DNA of 64,000 nucleotides from Diphasiastrum complanatum. Its lineage: Eukaryota > Streptophyta > Lycopodiopsida > Lycopodiales > Lycopodiaceae. Location of the stretch: positions 23,479,912 to 23,543,911 of the forward strand of contig CM055093.1 in the NCBI GenBank assembly GCA_029204225.1, written 5' to 3'. This document shows, piece after piece, positions 1-27,083 of the stretch. The stretch's first letter is position 1, and each line of letters begins with the position of its first letter. The notes below the pieces were generated by a model. That model ran no database searches. It saw only the letters and a program-made list of their open reading frames with translations, and was not told the DNA's origin. Both the position numbers and the translations under genes were made by a program.

Positions 1-985
<985 letters not shown>

Positions 986-1374
986 GTGAGCTGAGACTCT
1001 TACAGTGCTTGTGCAGTAAGAAGTATGAGAGTGATAGAGTCTCAATCTCAAATTATTATTCTCAAAGATATAGGATGTGAGACCAATACTCCACCTTAGA
1101 AGAGTGTGTTGTATTTAAGCTTCATAAGAATAGGCCATTGAAAGAGAATTACTTGTCCAGATCATTGATGCAAGTAACTATGAAGCCATCACTGTTTTTC
1201 TAAGGATACAAACCAGATCATCATCATTGCATTGATCTTTGTGTAGGGAGAGGTCATCTATATTCGTGAGTGGATTTTGAGCATTAGACTGACCCAATGA
1301 GTCAAGACCCAACATTGACTGAAAATTAAATGTTATAAATTTTCATTTCAACATTCCAAAATAAATCATAAATT

Positions 1375-1377
<3 letters not shown>

Positions 1378-1438
<61 letters not shown>
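1378..1438. repeat. (TC)n microsatellite
   Basis: About 30 perfect TC repeats. Together with 871-981 and 54771-54896 it shows that long GA/CT tracts are common in this genome. Confidence 0.98.
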
Positions 1439-1439
<1 letters not shown>

Positions 1440-1444
<5 letters not shown>

Positions 1445-2270
1445 CTCCTTCGTCTATCTCTACCCTACTATGCTATCGAACATATGGACAACAGTCGACA
1501 AACCGTTTCTTCTAAATTGCAAGGTCTAATTAACTTTCTAAAGTTGCATAACTTGTCAACCTCAAACTTTCTCTCTCTAGCTACCCTAGCAACCTTACAA
1601 TGTGCCTTATAGTACAACCTAGGTGTAGCAATACCTGAACCATTCCAAAAATCAAACTCTTGTCATTTTTTGTTGATCGATCGTTTTATGTCTATTTCTA
1701 GCTAGTCTATGTTCGCCACTCGTGTCAAGGGGGACAGAGTCATAAGGCCAACATTTTTGAGAATTTGGAATAGCCCTAATCCACTCGAGTTCGGATTTTA
1801 TGTGCAAATAAGAGGTACTATTGGGACAAATTGTTTCACGACATGGAATGTGTATCAATCAATCTCTCAAAAGTTGTTGCCATACAAAAGATGACATGTT
1901 CGAATAATTCTAGTTAAATGAGGACCATTCTTCGTATGGCAAGATATCATCAAAGATTTATTCCTTGACTACCCGATCTCTAGCAAAAAGCTGCCAAAAT
2001 CTGTATTTCATAGGAGATTAGTAAAAAAGAAATGCAATCGACTTTTCAACGATTGGTTGATTTGCTAACATCGAAGTCTTATCACCAATATTTTTCAATT
2101 TCAAGGTTTTGAATCAGTTCAAGTCAGTAGCAATTCGAACCTGCCTGGTTTGAGCCACGAATCGGTACTCAAATTGCTGATAATAATAAAAAAAAGGCCC
2201 ATTTGGACGTAAAGCCCATTCGGGCCTACTTTTTTCTTCACTTTTTGCATGAGAGGGATAAATGTGTGTT
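1440..2270. other. Non-genic stretch, nothing assignable
   Basis: Two short opposed open frames overlap around 1652-1894, but neither has a recognised domain. There may be an old mobile-element remnant, which I cannot name. No promoter or RNA gene is visible. Confidence 0.5.
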
Positions 2271-3232
2271 TGCGAACATTTAAGGCTTAATCTCAATTGA
2301 TTTATGACTCTTAAGCCTTTAAGACTTGTTATTTCATCATTGCACTTGAAATAGATTCTTATATTTGCTCATGCAATTAAGTATAGGGGAAGGCCACGCC
2401 CTCGGGCCCAATGGCCTTAAATCTGGGAAGGCCCGAGGGCAGGGGCCTTCCCCTGCGTAAAGCTCCTAAGAAGAATTTAAAGCTCTGTAACTTTCTGGAT
2501 TTACTAATCATTTTTTACTGCGCTCCTCTGCTTCCTCGTTCTATACAAAAGGCTATCAATGCTATGAAGAAGAGAATTTTATGGAATGTAGTACATGTCT
2601 GCAACTGCAGTATGGGATCAGATGTTAACAGTTGAAAGGTGTATTTCTAGAAGCCATCATTTAATTGTGAACTTGCTACAGCTGTCAAATTCTTGCAATT
2701 AAGGTTACTTCAAAATACATTGCAAATTTTTATGAGGTGCTTTACGATACGATTGTATGCGAACATTTAAGGCTTAATCTCAATTGATTTATGACTCTTA
2801 AGCCTTTAAGACTTGTTATTTCATCATTGCACTTGAAATAGATTCTTATATTTGCTCATGCAATTAAGTATAGGGGAAGGCCACGCCCTCGGGCCCAATG
2901 GCCTTAAATCTGGGAAGGCCCGAGGGCAGGCGTAAAGCTCCTAAGAAGAATTTAAAGCTCTGTAACTTTCTGGATTTACTAATCATTTTTTACTGCGCTC
3001 CTCTGCTTCCTCGTTCTATACAAAAGGCTATCAATGCTATGAAGAAGAGAATTTTATGGAATGTAGTACATGTCTGCAACTGCAGTATGGGATCAGATGT
3101 TAACAGTTGAAAGGTGTATTTCTAGAAGCCATCATTTAATTGTGAACTTGCTACAGCTGTCAAATTCTTGCAATTAAGGTTACTTCAAAATACATTGCAA
3201 ATTTTTATGAGGTGCTTTACGATACGATTGTA
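2271..3232. repeat. Recent tandem duplication, two copies of ~0.48 kb
   Basis: Copy 1 is 2271-2757 (487 bp) and copy 2 is 2758-3232 (475 bp). By eye they are identical except for one 12 bp deletion in copy 2, corresponding to bases just after 2443 in copy 1. The near identity implies a recent event. The pair lies about 0.3 kb beyond the CDKA stop codon on the 3' side of that gene. The short open frames at 2411-2635 and 2898-3110 are just the two copies of the same non-coding sequence. Confidence 0.95.
2386..2453. repeat. GC-rich near-perfect inverted repeat (hairpin)
   Basis: The left arm (2386-2408) and right arm (2430-2453) are almost exact reverse complements. Each is built of two blocks, GGGGAAGGCC and GCCCTCGGGCC, around a 21 bp loop. 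It stands out from the AT-rich surroundings. The second copy of the duplication keeps the left arm and the inner block but has lost the outer block of the right arm. Confidence 0.9.
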
Positions 3233-3550
3233 TGACTCTTTATGACATCAAGATTTGTTTGATGATGACCAGAGAAATGGTGTTTGATCAGAAAGCTTAT
3301 ATCATACAAGTATCAAAATTCAGTCAAGATTAATAGCATTAAGAATGACGAGACTGTCATGTAGAGTCTTTATGAACTGGACTCGCCACAATAAAAACAG
3401 AACAATATTGATGTGTTTCAGCTTGGAATACATAACACATATACATTGTTGAAAGGAGCTGATAACGCGGCACTTAAGTTCAGAAATGCTTGGCCAGAAT
3501 AGTTTGGTCATTTACAGGCAATGTCAGCACATTCTTACTTAGTAAAGAAG
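3233..3550 (-). other. Presumed CDKA 3' untranslated/downstream region
   Basis: This is the sequence immediately 3' of the CDKA stop codon on the minus strand. It should contain the 3' UTR and polyadenylation site, but I saw no canonical AATAAA on the minus strand, so the transcript end cannot be placed. Confidence 0.4.
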
Positions 3551-18085
<14,535 letters not shown>

Positions 18086-18189
18086 AGGAGATCGCTTGGT
18101 CAATCAGCTCTGCCCCCTTGTCCAAACACAAAACCCAGGCAGAGAGTTTTTCTAACACAATTTTGGTCTGAAATCTCCACTAATAATGA

Positions 18190-18710
18190 AGACAGAGTAC
18201 AGATGCAACACAATGATGCATTTCGCAATCAGAGCGCATTCACAAGGACAAGGCAGTAAATAGCATTGCACAAATTTGCTCTCAAATTTTCACTACACAA
18301 TGATACATTGTACAATTACAGCGGCTTCAGAAAGATAACACAGAAAGCAGTATGCAGAAATTTGCTCTGATATTTCTACGTGTAGTTAAAACAGAGTACA
18401 GATATAACACAATGATGCATTGCGCAATTACAGCGGCTGCACAAAACGCAAGTCTGGAAACAGTATTGCACAAACCTGCTCTGGAATTTCCACTATTACT
18501 CTAGACAGGGTACAAATACAAAACAATGATGCGTTGCGCCATTACAACGGCTTCAGAAAGACGAGGCAGGAAACATTATTGCGCAAATTTGCTCTCAAAT
18601 TCTCACTATTACTTTAGACAGAGTGCAAATACATTACACAATAATGCAATTACAGCTGCTGCAGAGACACGCGGCAGGAAACAGCATTGCGCAGATTTGA
18701 CGATATTGCT
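18190..18710. repeat. Degenerate tandem array, ~5 units of ~100-115 bp, just 5' of the CDKA start codon
   Basis: Each unit follows the order ACAGAGTACAGAT, ACACAATGATGCATT, GCGCAATTACAGCGGCT, GGAAACAGTATTGCGCAAA, TTTGCTCTCAAATT. Units begin near 18192, 18300 (partial), 18388, 18503 and 18614. It starts about 105 bp upstream of the ATG on the minus strand, so it is in the CDKA 5' UTR, a leader intron or the proximal promoter. The open frames through it (18420-18617, 18526-18807 plus) are by-products of the repeat. Confidence 0.85.
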
Positions 18711-18954
18711 CAGACTTGCAATGTGTGAACGGGGTTACGTTATCAATGGCTCAAATGAGAGGGCACGAGGAGCTGAGAGCAGCAGCTATGCGAAATGGCA
18801 GTGGTAGAAGCATGATTTGCAAAGAAAAGAAGAGATTTAGCAATGCGAGCTCTGTTGGATGCCTAAGCAGCAGCAGCAGAGCGCCATATCCAGAAGATGA
18901 GATGTGCTGCTTGTTGCACAGAACGCTGACATAAACGAGATTCACCCGCCCTTT

Positions 18955-19085
18955 AATCAGCGTATAAGTTTTGGGCCTGCATTTTGCAACCTTGCCAGGC
19001 CTAAACTGCCGATATGGCCTTCAAAGAAAGGCTGGGTTTCGAGTATAACTTTTAGGCCTACATTTTGCAGCCTGGCTTTTTTCTT
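18955..19085. repeat. Short direct repeat upstream of CDKA
   Basis: Two related blocks, TTTTGGGCCTGCATTTTGCA (from about 18967) and TTTTAGGCCTACATTTTGCA (from about 19049), are each followed by a CCTGGCTT- or CTTGCCAGG-like word. They lie in the presumed CDKA promoter or leader region. A regulatory role is unproven. Confidence 0.6.
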
Positions 19086-19549
19086 CATCATTCTAACTAA
19101 CTAGGACAAGAGTGACCAAACCCTATTAGACATAATACCCCCAAAGGGATATGGCCATAATCAAAATTTCAGCCCCAAAGAGAAGGCACCAACTCTACTC
19201 AACACTCTTCGTTGCCCTAAATTAGTCCCTGGTATCAACATTTTTCATAGCTTGGAAGGGTTAGCAACCATGGCCTTTGTGAAGTTGAGGAATATTATCG
19301 TAAGTGTGGTATGAAAAGTTTCAAACTTGAGCAAGCAAGCCCACGAATTAAGTATTCACCCATTGCCCAATGGATCATCAAATAGAAAGGCATGCGGAAG
19401 TGTATTAGACAAAGACAATCAAATGATTCAGAATTAGTTTCGAGTACGTGGTTGCATTTGCTATTGTTTAGTGCTCGTGATTCATCTGATTTGTATATGC
19501 TACTTGTTGAATTTGACAATTTTTACCTTGTAAAAGTTAATTGTTTGGT

Positions 19550-20175
19550 ATCTAGGTGAATTTACACATGTGAGGGCATGTCCACACATGTGAAGGCATG
19601 TCCACACGTGTGAAATGCATGTGGCAAAATTCAAATCCATTGTACATAGCTTTCATTTGAGACAAATGCAAGATTCCCTACTTTGTAGGATCTATCTCCT
19701 AGAATATAGGAATCTAGAAGATCAACACTAACCACCAAATGATGGTGTGGCAGTGGAATCTAAGCCAAAATGGATAAGATAAGCACAATGAGTTGTTCCA
19801 CATGTGCTACAAGCGGTCAAGAGAGAGATTACCACTTTTGTATATATGATCCATATTGGATCCATTTGAAGGTTCATGATGAGAAGCATTGTTTTGGGAG
19901 CAAATCCATGTTTATCACTCTCTTATGAATGATCAAAGTATGTGAATGCTTAGGAAATCTTAAAGTAATCATTTTGTTTTGTTTTCACACGTGTGAGGCC
20001 ATGGGATCATAGTTTTGATTTTTCTTGCTTGGATGTGTAGGAATTGTCAATGTAAAGCTAGTTTTGAGTGCTAGTCTTGATCTAGATCAATAATCCAAGT
20101 TGCCAATCACTTTTATAGGTCGATTATAGATCTAATTAAGATCCATTTATTGATTTTTATCATGGTATCAGAGCC
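19550..20175 (+). mobile_element. Probable copia-2 5' LTR with primer-binding site
   Basis: The sequence ends TTTTTATCA at 20162 and is followed by TGGTATCAGAGCC (20163-20175), the standard copia primer-binding site complementary to initiator Met-tRNA. The 5' border of the LTR is not defined because no matching 3' LTR was recognised. The Gag frame starts 0.6 kb downstream. Confidence 0.6.
19567..19616. repeat. Small minisatellite, ~20 bp unit
   Basis: Two and a half units of a CACATGTGAGGGCATGTC-like motif. The same word occurs near 19990 and near 39965 in related copia sequence, which suggests it belongs to that family's LTR/leader. Confidence 0.6.
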
Positions 20176-20768
20176 AAGTCTAAGAGCATAGCCAATGATC
20201 TAGATCTCTTCAATTTGTAGAAAGCATTGGTGCTAAAATCAAGTTGAGAGAGGGCGACTCTAACCAAGTGATTACTTCAAGTTTTGAAGTCCATATGTGG
20301 ATCTGAGTTGCAGGTGTACTTATCACATGTGCGAGAGGCTGTTGTACTTGTACTTGCTTCATATTCAATCGATCTTCAAAGTTTTGCTTCATACAAGCTC
20401 GTGAGAGTGTAGTGAGTGATTTGCTTTGTAAAAATCAATTGCTTCATAAGAGATTTGATGTGAATTGGTGATATATCATTATGATATCACTTAATCATTG
20501 AGAGGGAGTGAAGAGGCTGATGTTTTAAGTCCTATAGAAAGACTAAAAGTCATTTTGAATCACCATAGGAAGGCCGAGATCTTCCAAGAGTCAAATCCAA
20601 TCAATCACTATGAATAGTGAGCATAGAATTTTTTCCCTGAGTTCTTTTGAGTTTAAGATCTTGCTTCTTGAGTTTGAGTGATTCAAGAGAGTTGCTTGTG
20701 AGGCAAAAATTCTAAGAAAGAGAGTAGGGAGAGCCAAGAAGTACATAAGTGTACTTGAATCTTGTAAG

Positions 20769-21344
20769 ATGGGATCTATTGGTGCATACCTTCTAGAAGC
20801 TAGTGAGAGGCTCAATACTAGTAACTATTCAATATGGAAAGTGAGAACAAAGTCACTTTTAGTACTCCAAGATCTCTTTGATCTTGTCATTGGTGAGGAG
20901 GAAGAACCTCAAGGTGGACAAGAACTTGTGAGGTACAAAAAGAAGGCTAGGCTAGCATTGCATTGTATTAAAATAAATGTTAGCAATGATCTTCTAAAAG
21001 AAGTAGCTTCATGTGCCTTGGCCAAGGAGGCTTGGGACTCCTTGAAAGGAATCTATGAGTCAAAAAATACCTCTAGAGTGCTAATGTTGAGAAATCAAGT
21101 TCTTCAAGGTATTAGAGGTAGTGAAGAGAGTGCTAAAGATTATGTCTTGACAATTAAATCACTAAATAAGGAGCTATCCCAAATTAGTGAAAAGATCTAT
21201 GATGATGAACTTGTACAAATCATCCTAAATGGTCTTGGAGATGAGTTCTCCAATCTAGTACAAAGTTTTGTCATACAAGAATCCTTACCCTCAATTAAGC
21301 TCCATATTGTGCTTGTAGTCAAGGAGAGTAGGATCCAACTGTAA
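20769..21344 (+). pseudogene. Ty1/copia Gag (UBN2-type capsid domain), truncated; family here called copia-2
   Basis: A 191-codon frame from ATG at 20769. It has the copia Gag pattern: a LNTSNYSIWKVR block near residue 17 (compare the common L-x-G-x-N-Y-x-x-W-K), then AKEAWDSLKGIYES and the helix-rich C-terminal part through LNGLGDEFSNLVQSF. It stops before the CCHC knuckle. The capsid part is intact, but the element is interrupted after about 21380 by other elements, and its pol remains resume near 27.09 kb. Related Gag copies are at 39070-39440 (minus) and 54530-54650 (plus). Confidence 0.85.
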
Positions 21345-21459
21345 AAAATCAGTGGGAATGAGCGGAAGTTGATGAGCAAGCTTGGTGTAGGATCGGAAGC
21401 ACAACAGACAACAGCAAAATATTCAAATTTAATAATTCAGACAAATGCTCAATGAAACA

Positions 21460-24354
21460 TGTTAAGTTAGTTTTAGCTACGTTGGACCCAATTTTGGTCT
21501 AATAACTCGTGGGTGCAAGTAAAGTCTAATTATTTTAAGGGGCCCTATCTTGACTTTTGGGAATGCCCTATAGTTAGTAGTGGATAAGCTTAGGGTTTGG
21601 AAGAGTCTAGGCCCTTGGAAGGCCTATTTATATGTACTCATTATTCATTTGTAATTCATTTCCTTTCTAGCATTGCTACTACTTTCTCTCTCCTTGAAGG
21701 CGCCTAACCCTCTCCCTCTTCTTCTTGTATATGGAGATTGAATGTTAGAAGGATCTCGACACTTTAATTTTCTACATGGTATCGGAGCAATGGATCTTAT
21801 ATGCTTGATTTAGGGCACCCTACCAAAAGAGATCGTCTTCACTTAGGGATCACAAAAATTCAGCACCTTTGCTAATTTTTTGGAGTAAAGATCCGTTCAA
21901 TTTTGACTCTATTCTGTTTTACAGGAGGGCACCACACGTCAAAGGAGATAATAGGATTTTGGGCGTCCAAAAATCAGTTGGTTGTTTGCTAATTTCTTAG
22001 GTTGCATAAAAGTGCCATTAATTATCTTCTTCAGGGCTGCTTTTAGGTCGCCCACATCCATGTAGGTTTATCCTAGTTCTGTTGGTCCGCTGTTGCCCTA
22101 TTTTTTAGATTTGCTCCTTTGCAAGAGGGCGCCCATCTACAAGCAATTTTATCTTCTGATTTGGCTGAAAAATTAGCACCCTTGCTGATTTTACAAAGTG
22201 AGGATCCACTTTTTTTTTGCTTGTTTCCAGGTGTGGAAGAAGGCGCTAATATTTTGTGATGATCCGATCACATTCCAAGGCTGAAAATTGGACAACATAT
22301 TACCATTTGTAGGGTGTTTGCAATAGCCCTATCCGTGTGTGTATTGTTCACACTTTTTGGCAAGAAAGAAGGGTTCCAAAAAAAGCTTTGTTGGAGGCTA
22401 ACTAATTCTCTACTTGCTAGTTTTTTGAGTTTGTAATGCAATTTTAGGCTGAAATTTTCAGCACACAAGGCTTGTAGGAGGGCGAGTTCCGACATCCATC
22501 TAATTTGTGGTTTCGACACATTTAGGTGCTGATTTTTCAGATTTGATACTTGCTATCTTTTGTGTCTTTTAGGGCACATTTAGAGTTTGAAAAAGTTTAT
22601 CTTCTTGGCTGGTTCTTATGGCAAGAGATTTGGGAGCAATTCATACTTGTTCGGACGAATATATGTTGGATGGCACCAACTATTCTTTATGGAGTTGCAA
22701 GCTGAGGTTTGGCATCGACGTGATGATCAAGCTCTTTCATTGTATCGGTAACAAGATCTATCTTATATCATTTCAGATTTTGCAAGACCTCTAAAAGTGC
22801 TTGGGAAACACTTTTAAAGATGTAGCAAATAAGGGATTCATCATCATGATTTCTCCTCCCTACTTCATCCTCTTTGAAGATAGAAGAGCAAAGGCATGCA
22901 AAGTTTGATCATTGTCTTTCTACAAGTACAAGTTTGCATCGAAATGTTGGTATTGTAGAGTATTCTTCTTCTCTTGAGCCATTTGTTGCAAATGATAGAT
23001 GCATTAATGAGGAACTTTATGAGCAAGCTTCTCAAATTAATGTTTTGGAAAAGGCTGAAATCGTGCATTCTTTGAAGCCATTTTGTACTAATGGAGGAGG
23101 GAAAAAATCATGTCAATTAGTACATTGGTTCAAAGTGGCATGTTGCTGGATTTTTTGGGTGTTCAAAGTGGCAAGCAGCTGGTTTTTTTCTTGAAGATGG
23201 TGGACAGCAGATTCAGCCATGGTTTAGTGATCATTTTCAGCCTATGTTACATTGTAAGCATCCTATTACGCATTAGGAACGGCATGCGGAAGGTTTTTGG
23301 ACAGCAGGGTCCACATTTGAAACACTTTGGACAACAAAGTGTTGGTGATTTTGTGGCTGTTGGATAGCCTGCTACAGCCTCTTGTTGGCTATCCGAGTCT
23401 TTGCAGGATAGCAAAGCATCATTTTACTTATGAGGAAACACACATGCCTCACCAAAATCATTACCTTATGCTGGATTTCCTGTTTTGATGCTTACTTCTT
23501 ACGATGACGGTGTTGCCTTACCTAATGTTGGTGAGCAGATCATTGATAGTAAGATTCGGGAGGATGTGATGGTAAAAGAGTATCACACTCTTCTTTATGT
23601 TTCTTGTGGTAAGAAGACTTATGGAATCATGTGAGAACCATTGATGGATTGCAAATCCATATTTCGGCTTGTGGCTAGTCTTTTGGTTACCTACTTTGGA
23701 TACAGCATGCTTGCCTTCACTCTTTGACTTGATGCTGCCACACTTCATATTCTACATCTCTTCTACATCGGGCACGATTGGGACCGAGATTTCGGCTACT
23801 TCGACTATTTCGAGTTGGAGTTTTTTTTTTTGCTACATGAAGTTTTGGGCAGCAAGCAACATTTTGCATTTTGTTGCAATTTTTTCATTCTACTTCATGT
23901 CATGTTATGTTTTTTACATTATTATTTAAGGAGGGTGTTAGAATAAGTAAACAATAATGTTAGTTTCTCACAAATTACTTTGACTCAAAACGTCGAGACT
24001 TGTGTAACCATGGGTTAGATTTATTATTTATAATATGTTAAGTTAGTTTTAGCTAAGTTGGACCCAATTTGGTCTAGTAATAACTCGTGGGTCCAAGTAA
24101 AGTCTAATTATGTTAAGGGACCCTATCTTGACTTTTGGGGGTGCCCTGTAATTAGTAGTGGATAAGCTTAGGGTTTGGAAGAGTCTAGGCCCTTGGAAGG
24201 CCTATTTATATGTACTCATTATTCATTTGTAATTCATTCCCTTTCTAGCATTGCTACTACTTTATCTCTCCTTGAGGGCGCCTAACCCTCTCCCTCTTCT
24301 TCTTGTATATGGAGATTGAATGTTAGAAGGTTCTTGACGCTTTGATTTCCTACA
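21460..24354 (+). mobile_element. Small LTR retrotransposon without pol (non-autonomous)
   Basis: Two LTRs in direct orientation, ~21460-21776 and 23936-24354, share long near-identical stretches (GTTAAGTTAG through the ends TTCTACA/TTCCTACA). The 5' LTR is followed at once by TGGTATCGGAGC (21777), a one-mismatch copia primer-binding site. The 3' LTR is preceded by the purine tract AAGGAGGG (23928-23935) and begins TGTTAGAATAAG. The 5' LTR lacks the first ~100 bp seen in the 3' copy. The 2.16 kb interior has only a short Gag-like start and no protease, integrase or RT. Confidence 0.85.
22617..22800 (+). pseudogene. Gag-like N-terminus inside the small LTR element
   Basis: An ATG at 22617 opens a frame with MLDGTNYSLWSCKLRFG, which matches the copia Gag entry motif L-D-G-x-N-Y-x-x-W. 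The frame is lost within ~60 codons. The rest of the interior (22.8-23.9 kb) has only short unassigned frames. Confidence 0.7.
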
Positions 24355-27083
24355 ATTGATTTTGTCCTGCTGTAGACTAAGGATACCTCCTTGTTTTGCA
24401 TTTTCTCTCTCAAATAGTGATATCTGATTTCGATATGCTTGCTTCATGAATGAAATCTCGGATTGAGAGAGAGAGAGAGAGAGCTATGGTGCTTTGGTTG
24501 TCACAAAAGATGGTCCTTGGATGTGACCGTCAAGGAAAAATTTTGATTCCGAGACAACAGTGGGCTGGACCCATATCAGTCATTTTGTACTCATGGGCCA
24601 GCATGCATTTCGTGTCCATCATATTCAAACTGTTGTTGAATAATAATGTATCATCTACATAGAGAGTTGTGATAATGATGAAATTTGATACAGACTTGAA
24701 GTAGACATTCAATTCTGTTGAGTTTGGAATAAAACCATTCTCAATAAGGAATGCATTTATTTTATGGAACCAGGCTCTAGGTGACTGTTTCAGCCCATAG
24801 AGTGCCTTGTGAATTTTGCACACAAGGTGTTGCTTACCCCTCAACTCGTATCCTTCTGGTTGTGACATAAAAAAATTTCTCTTCAATGGTTCCGTGGAGG
24901 AAAGTGGTCTGGGACATCCATTTCATGGACTTCGAGATCTGTTGCAGCTGCAAAGGAGAGTAGCAAACAGACCGAAACATGTTTGACAATTAGACTAAAG
25001 GTCTCGAAATATTCCATATCTGAAATTTGGGAATAGCCTTTGGCGACCATCTTGGCTTTGTATCGATTCAGCCTTCCTTCAGCATCATACTTCGCCTTGA
25101 ATATCCATTTGCATGGAATCGGATTTCTTCCCTTTGGCAGCTCAGTGACTGTCCGCATTTGATTCTCTATTAGAGAATCGAATTCAGTGTCCATTGATGC
25201 TTTCCATTGATCAGCATCAGGTGTAGACATCGCCTCCAAAACTGTATTTGGTTCCTGCGCGAAGTAGTTGGCTGCATCGTCCATAAATCTGGATGGAGGC
25301 TATCTGGGTCGCTTTGATCTTCTTGGCTGAATTTTGACCCCCTGGTGTTCAAGCTCATTTTTCGAGTTTGTATCGATTTCCTAATTTTCGATCCTGGAGT
25401 CTTTTTCGATACGTAATTCGAAAATTTCTTCGATTCCGAGACAATAGTGGGCTGGACCCATATCAATCATTTTGTACTCTTTGGCCAACATGCATTTCGT
25501 TTTCTTCATCAGATTCAGATTGGTACTGAATAATAATATACCACTTACATAGAGAGTGATGATGATGAAGAAATTCGATACATACTTGAAGTAGACATTC
25601 GAGTCTGTTGAGTTTGGAATAAAACCATTCTCAATAAGAAATGCATTTATTTTTTGGAACCTGACTCTAGGTGACTGTTTCAGCCCATAGAGTGCCTTGT
25701 AAATTTTTCACACAAGGTGTTGCTTACCCCTCAGCTTGTATCCTTCTGGCTGTGACACAAAAATTTCCTCTTCAATGGTCTTGTTGAGGAAAGTGATATG
25801 GACATCCATTTGATGGACTTCAGATCTGTTGCAGCTGCAAAGGAGAGAAGCAAATGGATCGAACCATCTTGATGACTAGGTTGAAGGTCTCGGAATAATC
25901 AAGATCTGGAATCTAGAAATAGCCTTTGGCGACCAGCCTGGCTTTGTATCGATTCAACCTTCCTTCAACATTCCTTCAACATTATACTTCTCCTTGAATA
26001 TCAACTTGCATGAAATCAGATTTCTTCCCTATGGAAGCTCAGTGACTGTCCACGTTTGATTCTCCATCAGAGAATCAAATTCAATGTCCATTGTTGTTTT
26101 TCATTGATCAACATCAAGCGTAGACATCACCTCCAAAACTGTATTTGGTTTCTGCACAAAATAGCAGGTTGCATCATCCATAAATCTGGATGGAGACTAT
26201 CTTGGTCGATTTGATATTCTTCATTGAATTTTGACCCCCTGCTGTTTGGGCTCATTTTCCGAGTTTGTATCGATTTCCTAATTTTTGATCTTGGAATCTT
26301 TTTCGATACATGGATCGAAAATTTCTTCGATACCTGGATCAGAAATCTCTTGAGCTTTTCCTTGATAAATTGATCTTCCACAAAAACGACATATATACTC
26401 ATGAATGATTTTTCTATTTCCATATTGTAGAGCTTGTATGTCTTGTGATTTGGGGAGTAGCCAACGAAAATCGATTTTGTGCTTTTGTCATCCAGCTTCT
26501 TCTTGAGATCTTCAAGGATCTGAGAACAAGCAATGCAACCAAATACTCTGATATTCTTGAGTGATGGTTTCGATCATGTCCACACCTCATAAGGTGTCTT
26601 GCCATTCAGGGCTTTGGTGATAGATCAATTTTGTAGGTAGGCAGCTATAGAAACAGCTTCTGCCCAAAATTTCTTCGGAAGAGAGACATGGGCTAGCATG
26701 CTCTTGGCACTTTCAATGAGTGTCTGATTCTTCCGTTCAGCTACACCATTGGATTGAGGTGAATAGCTCGTTGTGAATTGTTGATGTATTCTGTTGGCCT
26801 TGCAGAACTCCTTAAATTCAGTGGAGATAAATTCTCCCTCTCCATCTGTGCGTAGAGCTTTGATCTTCCTCTAGGTCTAATTAGATGCCTTGAACTGCGT
26901 GAAGAACTTGAATGCCTCTGATTTGTTCTTCAGAAAATAAGTTGCACTCCTTCGAGAGAAGTCATCGATGAAGGTTAGGAGGTATAGAGCTCTCTCTTTG
27001 GAAGCAGTCTGCATCGGGCCACATATGTCGCTATGTACAAGATCTAGCAGGCCTTTAGAAGTATGAACTGAGTCAAAAATAAA
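24355..27083 (-). pseudogene. Ty1/copia pol fragment (copia-4), minus strand, with internal tandem duplication
   Basis: Minus-strand order from 27.08 kb down. First is the integrase core, with HTSKGLLDLVHSDICGP, LRTDGEGEF and GVAERKNQTLIESA, so three acidic positions are visible. Then come the integrase C-terminus and RT (WKASMDTEFDSL, CKWIFKAKYDAEG, KALYGLKQSPRAW, TLYVDDTLLF), ending in a collapsed RNase H (FCDNQSTIALS). The RT region is present twice in tandem. Frames carry many stops and shifts. A short (GA)n run at 24467-24483 interrupts the RNase H part. No LTR or primer site belongs to it. The zinc-finger end of the integrase is cut off at ~27083. Confidence 0.88.
24545..26320. repeat. 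~0.89 kb tandem duplication within the copia-4 RT region
   Basis: Copy 1 runs from 24545 to about 25431 and copy 2 from 25432 to about 26320. Both begin GATTCCGAGACAA (24545 and 25432) and end at GAAAATTTCTTCGAT-type sequence. I judge similarity at roughly nine bases in ten, so the duplication is older than that at 2271-3232. Confidence 0.85.

Noticed and set aside
2411-3110. Two similar 70-74 codon frames suggesting a duplicated small gene
   Set aside because: They are copies of the same non-coding duplication; no domain or start context supports translation.
18420-18807. Small plus-strand genes upstream of CDKA
   Set aside because: The frames run through the ~110 bp tandem array and have no recognised domain.
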